64,000 bases of DNA from Paracentrotus lividus (Eukaryota; Echinodermata; Echinoidea; Camarodonta; Echinidae). The translations under genes and the position numbers were made by a program. The notes under the pieces are model-generated. The model saw only the letters and a list, made by a program, of their open reading frames with translations. It searched no databases and was not told the origin of the DNA. The stretch covers positions 27,670,787-27,734,786 of the forward strand of contig CALNVZ010003433.1 in NCBI GenBank assembly GCA_940671915.1, written 5' to 3'. This document shows, piece by piece, positions 25,101 through 36,600 of this stretch; position 1 is the stretch's first letter, and each line of letters starts with the position of its first letter.

Positions 25101-26268
25101 TTTACAAAGTTTTAAGTAAGTATGTTTTAAGCTTTTGTTTAAATGTATGTAGTGTTTTGCTATCCCTTATTTCTATAGGTAAAATTATAGGTTTTTGTGG
25201 TCAAGTTTAGACTATCTCCGTTGAATGTGAAATTTCCTTCAATTAATTTCATGCGTAGTGTGATCACGATTAAAATCAGCAATCAAATTCGTTTATTGAC
25301 AGCCAGAAAAAAAAAAACGTTCAATGCAATGCCATATTGCGCCAATAAATTTGATAATTTGAGCAGTCGTATTCTTTAATGGTCCCTCAAATTCGTCTAT
25401 CCATGCACATTAACAAAATTCATTGCATATGGACAGTTTTATCAAAATGAGAGCTAATTAATGGTGGTATCTTACTTGCCATGAGACGGATTTGAGACGG
25501 ATTTGGAACTACTTTAAGACGGGTTTGAGACGATTTTGAAACTTGTCGCGGAGACGTCTCAGAGACATCTCCGCGACGACGGAAAAAGGGTATCTTAGAC
25601 GTCTCCGCGACGAAACAAAAAGTATCGGAGACACCTGTGCGTCGAAAAAAAAAGTTTTGGAGACGTCTCCGCGACAGAAAAAAAAGTATCGCAGATGTCT
25701 TCATGACGGAAATAGTATCGGAGACGTCTCTGAGTATCCGAGTTGCAGAGACGTCTCCGCGAAGTGAGAATATAATAACGAATATGAAAAAACAAAAACG
25801 AAATCACTTATTCTGATCGTTCATTTAAAGCTCCACTCGGCCACGTATCGTTATAATTACAGGAACATTAACGAATTCGATTGCAAAGAATTAACAATTG
25901 ACCGGGAAAACTTATACTACAAGTCATGTTCCACGAACATTAAGATAACCTTGTGCCTTTTTTCTTGTTAATGTTTCTTTTCAGAGCTATGTATGGGCCT
26001 AAACTTGATTGCAATAAAACGAGATCCTAATCTGCCAACATTAAAGGCTCATGTGGCAGACCCACTGATGATTTGTAACAATGTTGGCACTAATCATTAT
26101 TGGATTGACTTCAAGGATAATTTCTACCAGATGGGTCGTATCGGCGAGACCAATCCGATCATCCAATGGCAAGATGACATGCATTTCGACATATCTTACA
26201 TTGGATTATTACCTGGTTCAGATGTTGACGCACGGATGCATTTGATATCAAATGCACGAACTGAATGA
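20413..26268 (+). CDS. Secreted EGF-like plus Methyltransf_FA-domain protein, copy A (261 aa)
   Basis: Five exons give one open frame: 20413-20485, 22779-22937, 23797-23889, 24406-24582 and 25985-26268, all introns in phase 1 with GT/AG ends. Residues 1-24 look like a signal peptide (hydrophobic core about 10-22). Residues 26-77 form a short Cys-containing module with TCPPGFEP, perhaps CCP-like. Residues 75-108 are EGF-like (NPCHNGGT...CDCPFGF...NCE), though the usual third Cys is Arg86. Residues 109-261 resemble a Methyltransf_FA domain: SQTRIAFSLRSEQMSILL, then HYWIDFKDNFYQMGRIGE, then IIQWQDD...ISYIGLLPG. That domain name reflects sequence similarity; here it is more likely an extracellular binding module than an enzyme. 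A likely secreted or surface-associated role follows from the signal peptide. Met8 is an alternative start. Copy B lies 7.4 kb downstream in the same orientation. Confidence 0.7.
20571..22186. mobile_element. DNA element with CAGGCCCGTAAC ends in intron 1 of copy A
   Basis: Terminal inverted repeats CAGGCCCGTAACTAGG and CCTGGTTACGGGCCTG bound 1.6 kb, and GGCCT adjoins both ends. The interior carries five GCGAGCGCGAAGCGCGAGC-type units (about 20771, 20858, 21434, 21513, 21968), each followed by an AAAATTTT-like word, and AAAAGTGCCCC-type tracts. A nested right end resembling the hAT-like element at 40265 is visible near 21780. Copy B intron 1 reads straight through this site, so the insertion postdates the gene duplication. 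No transposase was recognised. Confidence 0.7.
22198..22314. mobile_element. Hairpin MITE of 117 bp
   Basis: An almost complete palindrome: CAGTGGCGTAGCC at the left and GGTACGCCACTG at the right, folding around a short TTTATG-type loop. It lies just downstream of the previous element and is absent from copy B. Confidence 0.8.
23205..23303. repeat. TAG trinucleotide microsatellite in intron 2 of copy A
   Basis: A nearly pure TAG/GTA tract. The corresponding site in copy B has only a short ATAGTAATATTAATAATGG stretch, so expansion followed the duplication. The minus-strand poly-Thr open frame over it is not a gene. Confidence 0.9.
23308..23623. mobile_element. Palindromic TA-flanked MITE in intron 2 of copy A
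   Basis: Inverted ends CACTGTAAAC and TTTACAGTG with arms of about 95 bp on each side (for example GTTGTAAATTTCTCC with GGAGAAATTTACAAC). TA flanks both ends (23306-23307, 23624-23625), inside the TAG microsatellite. Absent from copy B. Tc1/mariner-type target choice. Confidence 0.8.
23933..24023. repeat. ATATT pentanucleotide microsatellite
   Basis: About 90 bases of tandem ATATT, starting 43 bases after the exon 3 donor of copy A; not present at that position in copy B. Confidence 0.9.
24717..25460 (-). mobile_element. AT-rich insertion in intron 4 of copy A, possibly an old LINE 3' part
   Basis: Copy B intron 4 is only 243 bp while copy A intron 4 is 1402 bp; this block plus the next MITE account for the difference. 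It contains a C-tract then A-tract at about 25050-25098 and text resembling, on the minus strand, the degraded end of a LINE (a TYRNKG-like end near 25160). No firm family call. Confidence 0.35.
25463..25779. mobile_element. Fold-back MITE of the GAGACGTCTC family, copy 2
   Basis: Starts GGTGGTATCTTACTT and ends GCGAAGTGAGAATATAATAA, with repeated GAGACGTCTCCGCGA words inside. It lies in intron 4 of copy A and is absent from copy B. Confidence 0.75.
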
Positions 26269-27350
26269 TTTAATGTAAACCGTCAGTCAAATAATGCTCT
26301 GCATCCGGCTTTGCGTCAATTTTATTTGTCTTTCCTATTAAAATGCTGCAGTCACACAGACACTTACGTTTAGTTACGTTTATGTTGTTAAATCAGTATC
26401 TCATGTTCTATTATATCATTTCTTATGTATTTCTTTGTTTTATTGGATGAACGAAATTATCACTATTCCCACGGCTGACTATGACGGGTACACACAAAAA
26501 ATGAGAACTAGTTTCCATGAGTAAAACCCGTTTGCTACTCTTGGAGGCGAGTGCTTTTATTCGTATATCACGTATTTTTACTTCAGAATCTGTGTTTCTG
26601 TTAAAAGTACACACCCGCTCTTCCAGAACATGTAAATTTAATAAGAGGTACTCGAGAAAAAAAAATATTGAGTATATATACACAATAAATTTTTTGTTTT
26701 GAGTATCCCTTAGTAACTTTACATGTTCAATTACGTAAAACAATTGTGCAAGTGAGTTTCTCTTCAACTTGGTACCGGCTGGTGGATGATCGGTTGAAAA
26801 CACTAACAATCGAGAAAGTGAGAATTGCTGAGAAATTCTATATAGCCGTTAATTCACTAGATGAGTAAACTACGACACGTCTTCGTACGTCTCAAGTCTC
26901 GGAAAGCTTTGAGAGCTGGCTATGCGGTACTTTTACATGTTGCGCCCGGTACGCCTACTCGCGATCACGAGTACGGACATACTATCGAGACTGCTGCCAC
27001 GAGGTATGTCTTACGTTACGTTACGTACATGTGCAATTTATTTTCGTTATCGAACGAATACCTGGCATGCTTGGAATGCTTGCTTGATCATCCGTATTAC
27101 TAATCTTTTGTTACGGTAACTCTGGCAAAGTGAATCTAGAGCTTTATGTTCACTCTCGCAAAGCAGTCAAAGCTCTATTCATTTCTTTCTTGATTTGTCT
27201 TTTGTTCTTATGTATAAGGGAGATATAGAAAATAAATTAACTTTCTAACGGAACGTATGTGGAGGAAGAAAGTATAGCGGAAAACACAGAGTTAAATACG
27301 CACTAAACAGCGGAACTGAGAGCGGAGAGCGTGCATGCTCTTGTCTTTTG

Positions 27351-27678
27351 GGTGAGTCCTATCCTTTTTGTTTGTTTGTTTGCCTTTTTTTTTATAACAA
27401 TGATATTTGGAATGTTCCGATGATATACATCGTCTGATAACACTAACAGCTAGATTACCATGCATGGATTACCCATACTTTGTCAGTCATGTACACAGTT
27501 TGAGTTTGATGCATTGATGTGAGTAATGCAATGTATTGGTTTGTTGAATTGAGCTCTGAAGTGAGTAATGCAGTGTATTGGTTTGAGTGAAATGATGCAC
27601 TGATGTGTATATCATCGAACATTCCAAATATCATTATAAAAACAGCAAACAAACAAACAAAAAGGAATAGGACTCACC
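27351..27678. repeat. Inverted repeat of 328 bp, arms about 80 bp
   Basis: GGTGAGTCCTATCCTTTTTG at the left pairs with CAAAAAGGAATAGGACTCACC at the right, and GATATTTGGAATGTTC with GAACATTCCAAATATC further in. Could itself be a nested MITE. Confidence 0.75.
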
Positions 27679-27808
27679 TAGTGAGTAACGCTTTACATAC
27701 TCAGAGAGTCAGTAAGTAAAGCTTGCACAAACTCATCACAAGCAAGTTGATGAATTTGTGCAACCTTTACTTACTGACTCTCTGAGTATGTAAAGCGTTA
27801 CTCACTAG
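27678..27808. repeat. Near-perfect 131-bp palindrome
   Basis: CTAGTGAGTAACGCTTTACA at the left pairs with TGTAAAGCGTTACTCACTAG at the right; the arms are about 58 bp with a short spacer around TCATCACAAGCAAG. It abuts the previous inverted repeat and could extrude as a cruciform. Confidence 0.85.
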
Positions 27809-28113
27809 ACTATTTTGTGGCAATGTACTCAAAACAATAGTTTATGTTACTCAATAAAATGAGTTAATTAAATAAACTCATTTGGTGTGTCACTATATTG
27901 TCAAATCAAAAATACTCGATTAGGTGCGTTTTCAAAGTAGCTTATTGAGTGAAAGCACTCATGGATGTGTGTCACTATATAGTCAAAAATACTTGGATAT
28001 TTGAGTTTGATCACTCATATATGCAAGTTCTCATTTTTTGTGTGTAGGCATCCGTGGGGATCCGCAAAAAAAGAAAATAATTTTTGGACGCAACCGGACG
28101 TAACTCAACGTAA

Positions 28114-28517
28114 AGCCCGCCTCACACTGTGCGATTTGCTGCGATGCGATTTTTGGAACAAATGGCAGTTTGCAATAAATGTGAATTTTGAAACATGCAA
28201 AAGTCAGTTAAGAGACGTAAAAGTCGTACAGGAAAAATGTAATCGAAATTTCGTTCCAATTCGAGCCTTTAATTTGGAGTAAAGTTCAATTAAGCTTAAA
28301 ATCGCAAGATCGCTGTGACGTCATTGCGATATGGAAACAATTTGATTTTATACAGAGAAGGGGGTTCACAATCACCCTGAATTTCAGTTTTAGTATTCAG
28401 AGGAATACCCAGAACTTTGGAAAGCATGAATTTCATTGTTTGAATGTTTTTATCAAATATTATAACACTTTTCCTCAAAAATCGCATCGCAGCCAATCGC
28501 ACAGTGTGAGGCGGGCT
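28114..28517. mobile_element. TAA-flanked MITE with AGCCCGCCTCACACT ends
   Basis: Inverted ends AGCCCGCCTCACACTGTGCG and CGCACAGTGTGAGGCGGGCT, flanked by TAA on both sides (28111-28113, 28518-28520). The sister MITE has the undisturbed ACGTAAGTGTCTG at this site. A 3-bp TAA duplication fits the PIF/Harbinger superfamily; no transposase is present. Confidence 0.75.
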
Positions 28518-28552
28518 TAAGTGTCTGTGTGACTGTAGCATTAGCGAAGAGA

Positions 28553-29015
28553 TGGATGCCTCACCCCAATACCAAGTACCAGAATCATTTCCGCCATTTT
28601 GGACTGCCCATATTACCTGCACTAATTGTTGCTATGTCAGGCAAGCATTCAATGCCACATTGCACCCCTTCATTACAACAAATTGACCTGTACACGCTAT
28701 TATGATCAAAATGAAGCTATAAGCTTACTAAATATTCAAACAATTGAGGTTACCCCATCAAACAATTTTCCACCATCACATTCTGTGAAATATCAATTTT
28801 TACATAAGGGTTAAAAAATGCTGTAATTTTTACCTATTTTGTTGGTTTTCAGCAATTTTCTCAGAGAAATTTCGGCATCAGATGCTCTCACGACAATAGG
28901 TTTTCGTAAACAATTCATATAAACAACAAATGGCGCGTACACCGGTCACGTACGGCATGATTTGATTCACGCAGCCCATATTACCAGCATGTTACCCTAT
29001 CCTGAAATTTTACTC
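28553..29015 (+). repeat. Dispersed repeat, second copy at 63318-63815
   Basis: Shares with 63318-63815 long runs such as ACCAGAATCATTTCCGCCAT and GGCATCAGATGCTCTCACGA in the same orientation. A second block just after it (29080-29320) matches 62780-63000, so the two blocks occur in opposite order at the two loci. Noncoding; family unknown. Confidence 0.7.
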
Positions 29016-29324
29016 CTTACCGTAATTTCAATATTATTATCTAACAGTTTCCGCCTATTAATATACCCATAGCTATACATGTACACTGCCAGCCATAAAG
29101 GTGGAATATTTTTTTTCCGTTATAGCGACATGATTCTGCTCTGGCTTTAATTTCTTCAATATGTTGGTCCCTGCTTTTACTTTTCGGGACCCAGGCAATA
29201 CTTTGAACATTCTCTATAAAACCCTTCACGGAGATTTTTTTTTTCAAAAAAATTTTGTCAACCACCATGATGCCCATTTTTGTCATTTTTGAACTTCGAT
29301 TACCTTTTTTTAGGAACACACTGT

Positions 29325-29445
29325 GTAATACACTTAAACTCCCCTACCTGAACTATGGGATATCAGCTTGGGGCAGCTCATCAAGAATTTATCTGGATAG
29401 AATACCTGAAATTAAAAGAAAAACGAATGATAATGATTATTAATC
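29325..29445 (+). mobile_element. Small LINE RT C-terminal fragment
   Basis: Translates to YNTLKLPYLNYGISAWGSSS, the familiar post-RT block of jockey/CR1-group LINEs (L.LPYL.Y...WG). Nothing else of the element is evident on either side. Confidence 0.5.
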
Positions 29446-30177
29446 CCAAAGAAAGATTGGTTCACACAGATCATCGTTTCACCTTCTATTCTTAAGAACC
29501 ACAAGCGCCAAAAAGGGCGTTTTCTGGCATTTGTAATTTTTATATTGTGTATAGCATAATTCGTATCGCTAAAGTACAGAAGAGTCTTCCAGGATACGTG
29601 CTGCCTTTCTTGCAAAATGCATATTTAATTTGAAGGTTAATAAACCATCATTGAAATGAATTGAATACCACAATAAAATTATATATCAAAGGGGTTCAAA
29701 TCGACGATATATAATGATGACAATAGGTTCATCATATTCATGGATAGAAATTGATCATTCATTATAGCAAATTTAGAAGAGTTTGATTCCTGAAGGGGTT
29801 TTTTTTATCGATAAAAATTACGAGTTCTTGATATCCGAGTTTTTTTCAGGTTGTTGCCTGTCTCTACACAAAAAATGTCAACCTTAATTTTTTGAGCAAT
29901 TATTACAATTTCAATTACAATTTCACATTTATTTGAATGCTATTGATTCCATATAATAGTAATGTAATATTTATGTCATTTTGTTATTATAATCTATGTT
30001 ATTTATGTATTCCCTGCTTATTCTGTTACTCAAATATGTCCGTTGCCTTCATTATTTCTATGATTGTATTTCATTCCTTTGTTTGAATGTCAAATAAAGT
30101 GATAACGGCTATTTCACGTTAAGTGTACACTGAAAAAAAAGGGGGGGTGTCCCCATTTTGGCACCTTTTAAACAATT

Positions 30178-31038
30178 AGGGGAGACCGGGGATGGAAGTT
30201 ACACGGGTCAGTTGTTACAGTTCTCAGTGTGCTAAGTTGGAACAAGAGAGTTCGTGCTAACTGGCATCTATATACAGCCTACACATAGCTGTGATGAACT
30301 GCCGGTCGTGAGGTTGCTCCGTTGTTTTATTAAAAAGTAAATCAACAAAAAACTTTTTTTACAGATCCAAATGAATTTTTGACAAAAATTAAAATTTTGT
30401 AATAGTTCTTACAATTGAAGGCACATGATGATAGTCTGGTATTGTAAATATAGTACATGCATGTCACTAATATACACCCGAGCCATGCCCTGTAATTCTG
30501 CCTAATGGCTGTTCTACAGTTGATTTTGTGTGTAAAATCACCCATGGGGTAGGTTATTACAACAGCCTACCCCATGTCGATGTAACAACCTACCCCAATT
30601 ACATTACACATGTAAGGTTATTTTGTTTCAATTATCTGGTGTTAATATTTTGATATTTCTATTATTACTTTAGTCTATTCTAGAGCTCTACTTGATCTAC
30701 TGTTAACGATACCAAGAAACTGCAAAGTTGAAACAAAAAATATGGTATAAGAGATTTACACATTGTAACAAATTACCCCGCATGTTTACATATAGTAACA
30801 TTTTACCCCGTATGGTGTAACAACTTACCCCGTATACGGGGTAGGTTGTTACAGAAAAATGTCTTCATTAATTAAGCTGTAGTTAATTAGTGTTTACATG
30901 TTTTCAAGTTTTATTTGCCTCACGTTTTAGCCAACATGATAGGTTAACTACAGACCCAAAATAGAGCGTGTGAGTACTTTTATTAGAATTATCTGGCTCA
31001 AAATGTGAATTTTGTAACGTCCATCCCCGGTCTCCCCT
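30178..31038. mobile_element. 861-bp DNA element with AGGGGAGACCGGGGAT ends
   Basis: Left end AGGGGAGACCGGGGATGGA, right end TCCATCCCCGGTCTCCCCT. The interior holds repeated TAACCTACCCC and GGGGTAGGTTGTTAC words and a short palindrome TACCCCGTATACGGGGTA. Noncoding. Confidence 0.8.
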
Positions 31039-32075
31039 ACTATATCATGTTGGCCGTTTTATTTGATGGACCTTATCTACAGCAACCTACAGTTCAATTT
31101 TTGTAACATTATTTTTGTTAATATCCTCATTTTTAGTGCATTTCTAACGGAAAAGGGATTCCCATTTCAAAATTTTGATTATGTTCACTGATATTATACA
31201 TGAATATCTTAAAAATTGTGTAAAATTGTAATGCGTCATATTAAGTATAGCCACTATGTAGCATCATTAATCTTATTTGACCAAATTTGGCCAAGAAATG
31301 TGGAAATGATGAATTATTTTTGTAAAACGTATCTTTTCCGTTAATGTTACAAAACATGTCCTCTCCATAACATTGAGGCCAGTAGCAGTGAGATAAAATG
31401 ATATGTATAGACCCAACTCTGTTAGAATAATCTTAAGTATGTTTGAATGTGGGCGTGTTTCAATTCGGATGGGATTACTTTATGAATCCATTATTTCAGT
31501 AAGCAAGTGAGACTGAATTTTGTTGTCATGTATTGACTAAAATCTAAATTTTTACTTTGATTAAACATAACAATTCTTTTCTGGGAGTACCTCTGATTTT
31601 ATTTTCACAAAAATCACAATGTTGCCAGAAAATCATGTAACTGGGAAGAAAGTTTAGGGCTTCGTTATGGTTCAGTGACTTCTCGCATACCTAATTTGGC
31701 ATGTTAGTTAGAGATCAGTTAAGCTATGTGCCAAGTAACATGAAATAACTCGTGGTAGAATGAGCAATAATCATCAATGAAAGTAGGACGAATTACAAAT
31801 TTCCTCCTCCATTGACTTTATATACAGATGTTTAATTAAGGTGAAAATTCGCATATTTTCATTGTCAATTTTTCAACCATTGCTCACTGAAGCATGACAA
31901 GACGATTCTCCCTAAAAATCGCTCACATAGTAGCCAATAAAATCATCTACACATACATCTAATTAGATTTTATCAACTCTTCCTGGTTCAAAAATTGTTG
32001 ATATCTGAAATAGGGGGAACTTTACTCTTTGTGTTGTGTTTATTTGCCCTTCACCCCAAACTTGACCTTCATACC

Positions 32076-32735
32076 TATGAGTGCTATCTCACTTCGCGGG
32101 GACGTCTCCGCGACAGAATAGAAAATTTCGTCTCCGCGACGGATAAAAAGTATTAGAGACGTTCTTGCGACAATTTATGAAAAAAAAGTCTGATGTAGTC
32201 CCAAATCCGTCTCCGAGACGTCTCCGCGACAATTTATTTTTAAAATCCGTCTTCAAAATTCAGGAGACGTCTCGGAGACGTCTCTAATACTTTTTATCCG
32301 TCGCGGAGACGATTTTTCTATTCTGTTCTATTTATATTATTATTATTAAAAAAATATATATATATATATATGAAAAAAGTCTGAAGTAGTCCCAAATCCG
32401 TCTCCGAAAATCAGGAGTCGTCTCTGAGACGTCTCCGATACGCTCCGCCACAATATTATAAAAAAGGTAAATCTGAAATAGTCCACAAATCCGTCTCCGA
32501 AATTCAGGAGACGTCTCCGCGACAATTGATGAAAAAAAATCTTTAAGTAGTCCCAAATCCGTCTCCGAGACGTCTCCTGATTTTCAGAGACGGATTTTGG
32601 ACAACTTCAGACTTTTTTCATAAATTGTCGCGGAGACGTCTCGGAGACATCTCTAATACTTTTGATCCGTCGCGGAGACGGATTTTTATTCTGTCGCGGA
32701 AGACGTCTCCGCGAAGTGAGATAGCACCCATAGCA
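32076..32735. mobile_element. Fold-back MITE of the GAGACGTCTC family, copy 3
   Basis: Ends TGAGTGCTATCTCACTTCGC and GCGAAGTGAGATAGCACCCA. The interior is dense in GGAGACGTCTCC and CCGTCGCGGAGACG words on both strands, so almost the whole element can fold back. It interrupts a stretch continuous in the palindrome arms (about 2531-2560). It lies about 0.9 kb upstream of the ATG of copy B. Confidence 0.8.
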
Positions 32736-33660
32736 CCCTATACAAAAAAAAAAAAAAAAAGATAAAAATATGCAAGTAGGTCGAAATACAATTCACTATT
32801 TGGGCCAATTGAAATTAAGAATTGATGCCTACGGGGAAGGCGTGATGAGAATAAATGGAACAAACTTTTGTTTTATTGAACACCACACAAAACGTTTAAA
32901 GTGAACTAAAAAGAAAGACTGACAAGACTCAAGAGGTTCATATAGTTCAATATCTCGACAGGTTACTATTCTAAGGAGCGTGCCTAAGTATCAACTATTG
33001 TATTTTAATAGACCCCTGCAATACGTAAGCGTGCTTTTAAAGCTTATTCTTCGGAATATAATTTTTTATATTTTTTGTTTGTTTCCAGTTTATCTCAAAG
33101 TGATAAGCTTCTTAAAGGGTTGGAATTGTGGGGATGAATAGGATCTAAGGTTTTTGTATGTCTTGAAGAATTTAGATTTTTTTTTTTAATTTTCATACTT
33201 CACAAGATCTTTGCCCTACTTGCTTTTTTGTATTTCCATTTATTCTCAAACAATCTTCTCAAAGAAAATATACAGCAGCATTCTGCTGGCAGAGAGCGTC
33301 CAGCTCAGAAAACATACGATTCAAGATTTCCTCTGCACACGGGGCTGTTGTTTCATCATTCCTATTAAGAGATGTTCATAGTAAAAGTATTTTAGATAAC
33401 TTCCAAAAGTTGCTTAAGCTGGTAATTTTAACGACGTTGTTAATATTTGACACAACGATGTGAATATTTTACACAATCAAATTAAGTTGCAAATTTTCAT
33501 TTAAAATAAGAATCTTTTCTTTAGCACTTTAAATCATAGCAACGATTTTTAAAATTTAATTTCATTTCTTTTTCTTTTTAATAAGAAAATGAAAGCGTTC
33601 GAAAAACCGGCTAAAATATAAAAATATTTTTACAGCGTATGTAATACCGTAAACGTCACC

Positions 33661-36600
33661 ATGCTAACTCAAACAAAAACCATGCCAACGGTCGATGTGC
33701 TTTTTCACCTCTTCTTCCTGGCTTCTCACTGTTGTAAGTAAAGTCCTTTTAGCATTATTCTATTGTTGGTTCTCAATCTGTTACGTGATAGCTTTAAATC
33801 TTGAGCATTATTAAGCCTCGTAATACCCGTTATGTTCTTCAAAGTGCATTGCTTTTTTTGTGGACATTTCTTTATAATAATAATAATAATAATGACAATA
33901 TTTATAAAGCGCAACATATCCATCTCAAGAGATGCTCAAGGCGCATACAGATTAACCAAAAATTAACAAACTAAACATAAGAATAAAGAACGAGACTATA
34001 AACTGCTGGTAAATGCTGCCTTAAATGTAGAAAGAGTATGAGCTGTCTGAATAGAGAGCGGTAACCTATTCCACAAAAATTCAGAATTTTCACATTATAT
34101 TTCGGCAATATTGAATCACTGATTTGTTCAGTGGTAGGCCGTAGTATCAATTGTTAAAAAAAAAAAGAAGAAAAAAAAAAAAAGAAAAAAAAAGTTAATT
34201 TGGCATAAAGCGCTTTTGGATTACGGGGATTTTCCGTGGTGGAAAATGCGTCTAAAACTATAGTATAAGGCGAAACTATCGTTTTACTTTAACGCTTTTC
34301 CTAGGGGTCATATCAATTCTACTCCACGTGAAATGTAAATCTAACGTATGACATTAAATCTTAACATAAAGACGTGTCCATTATTTGAGGAGGGGAAACG
34401 CAACATTACATTCATGAGTTTAGTGGAAATACATGCAGCTGAGCGGCGCGGAAAATTATACGGCTCTACATTAATGTCAACAAAACCCGCGCTAACGGCG
34501 GGAAGCGACCGATTGACAACTGCATGCAATTATTACTTAGCGTACAAAAACTCGCCTAAGAAAACTTCCCTGTCGGTAAAATGGTATTGTCAGTCGATCC
34601 GTTCGAGGAAATTAGTCATGGACATGAAATAAATAATTGAACTTTTATCATAGTTTTCGTAGGCAGATGCTTCAGACCAGATTGGGGAAAAAGACATTTT
34701 GGCAAGCCTATATTGTGCTAAAGTTGTAATCAGAATCTTTATTTCACATAGATTGATGTTCCTAAAGATTATTGATATAAATAGTGACCTTGTCACATCT
34801 TGCGAAGACGCCGTCCACATGCGATATGCAAGTGATATGCGGAAATATTGACCCATCGAGTAAAGATTCGTTTGTGATAATGTTCAAAGTGACAGGACTT
34901 TTTTTTAACCAATCGAAATGAATGTACCATATTTGGAAAGCTGAAAATTCAAGCTTTTAAAAACTGCTTGATCATTAAGGTGTAATATAATTATGCGTAA
35001 TCGAGGAAGATGACTATGCAGCGTATGAGCTATTTTGAGAGCAAAATTGGCCATATTGTACAGGAATTTGATCTTACTAGGATTTCGAATTGACACAAGT
35101 GACAGGACTTTTTTCCCCTTTGCAATAAGTTATTCCTATTTTTGAAAAATTCAGACTCTTAGCGTACTTATTCAAGTTGATCATTTTTTTGAAAAGGTAG
35201 TTGCTCGCCATAATCAAGAAAAGAAATGTGAAAAAAACTGTGCAAAATACAAAAAGTCTATGACCGCGTTCGCTTTGCGTAGAGTGATAGCGCCCTCTTC
35301 CCCTTAAGTTTACAACTAGAATTGATATGAGTAATATCTCTCTCATTATTGACACATCAAAATGTTTAGCTTGCATTATATATCAGAGTAGACGTTCATT
35401 ACCAAAGCATATTTCCAAGTATACACTTTATTCAAACATTCTCCCCGAATTTTTTGCAAATTTTACCCTACTGTAAGGTGTAATTATCATAATTATTGTA
35501 TATGGGAGAATTTTCCTATTTTACCCAACGTACAAGAGAAACTGGCCTATATTATTCAACTACTCGGCGAAAATTTCCAATCAAGATTTAACCAGCTCTG
35601 TTGGTAAATACATGCTGAACAGCTGGTTTAAGTCATTTGTAATAAATTGGTTGAAGTGCTAGGCGATAAATTGGTTAAAAATTGCTCGTAATAGGGAATG
35701 TTGTTCATCAATTATCATCGAATGTAGAAAATTATTTATTCAACTTAGATATTGATGGAGCTGTGACGGTTACGTGCCCACCTGGATTCGAACCAATTAC
35801 CATGCCAGGAGAAAGTTTATTCTCTTCGATACCCAATTTCAAGAAATATGTTGGCGGGGTTAAGGAACTCTCAACTTGCATTGGAAGTAAATACAAAATT
35901 TATAGCTTTAAACATAAATATTTATGTACAACGAAAACCTATATGGCTTTTGTTATTTATCTAGGTATATGGGTTGTCATTAGCTTTTAGTTGGTAAACT
36001 TTCAAGAATGTGGACATTTCCGTTGTTGTTGTCTACATTAATGATTTCACATACAAAAATTGGTGATACATCTATCGAAAATGAAAGTTAAATGAGCGCC
36101 TCCTACAATGTCCTATGAAATATCCAGGTAATTTGAAGTAATGTTAGAAAATTGAATAGAATCTACGTTAACGGTGAAAAATCTTTTATGAAAAGTAGTT
36201 TAATATAGGATTTCCAAGTCAAATAGGCCTATGGAAGTTTGTCGTTCGATTTATAGTAATATTAATAATGGAAGTAGTGGAAGACGTCGTATTGGTGTTA
36301 TTAAGATTATTATTAGTAGGGCCTAGTATTATTAAGTTTGTTTCCAATTGTTATTGTTAATAATTATGTACATAATCGAATAACCTTTGACCTTTGTTAT
36401 CATGTCTTATTTGATATAATCATTCTGTAGATCCGTGTCAGAATGGAGGAACACGTATTATCAACAAAGGCTATGTAGCAACGTGTGATCATGGTGATTG
36501 CCCCTTTGGTCTCAATACGCCCAAATGTGAATGTAAGTAATTTTCCTTTCTTTATAATTCATCTTGTTTATATATGTATATATATGTATATTGAAAGAAA

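Larger units (their letters stand above)
26491..28044. mobile_element. 1.55-kb TA-flanked DNA element nested in the MITE
   Basis: Inverted ends CACACAAAAAATGAGAACT and AGTTCTCATTTTTTGTGTG. The empty site in the sister MITE reads GACGGGTAGGCA; here it is GACGGGTA, element, TAGGCA, so a TA duplication was made. The interior holds two large hairpins (27351-27678 and 27678-27808) and repeated GTGTCACTATATNGTCAAA words near 27880-27990. No transposase seen. Confidence 0.8.
26343..28541. mobile_element. Composite: a short MITE broken by two later DNA insertions
   Basis: The outer ends are ATGCTGCAGTCACACAGACA and TGTCTGTGTGACTGTAGCAT, with TA after the right end. The uninterrupted family member at 39085-39320 is only 236 bp and lines up, in reverse orientation, with the pieces 26343-26490, 28045-28113 and 28518-28541 of this copy. 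The remainder is two inserted elements, listed separately. Confidence 0.8.
29578..33010 (+). repeat. Region with diverged copies of the palindrome arm
   Basis: Three stretches resemble the left arm in plus orientation: 29578-29965 with about 1800-2210, 31495-31675 with about 920-1112, and 32030-32075 plus 32760-33010 with about 2515-2790. Here the divergence is by substitutions as well as indels, unlike the arm-to-arm comparison. The order differs from the arm, so rearrangement or extra copies are involved. The region is otherwise noncoding and lies directly upstream of copy B. Confidence 0.65.
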
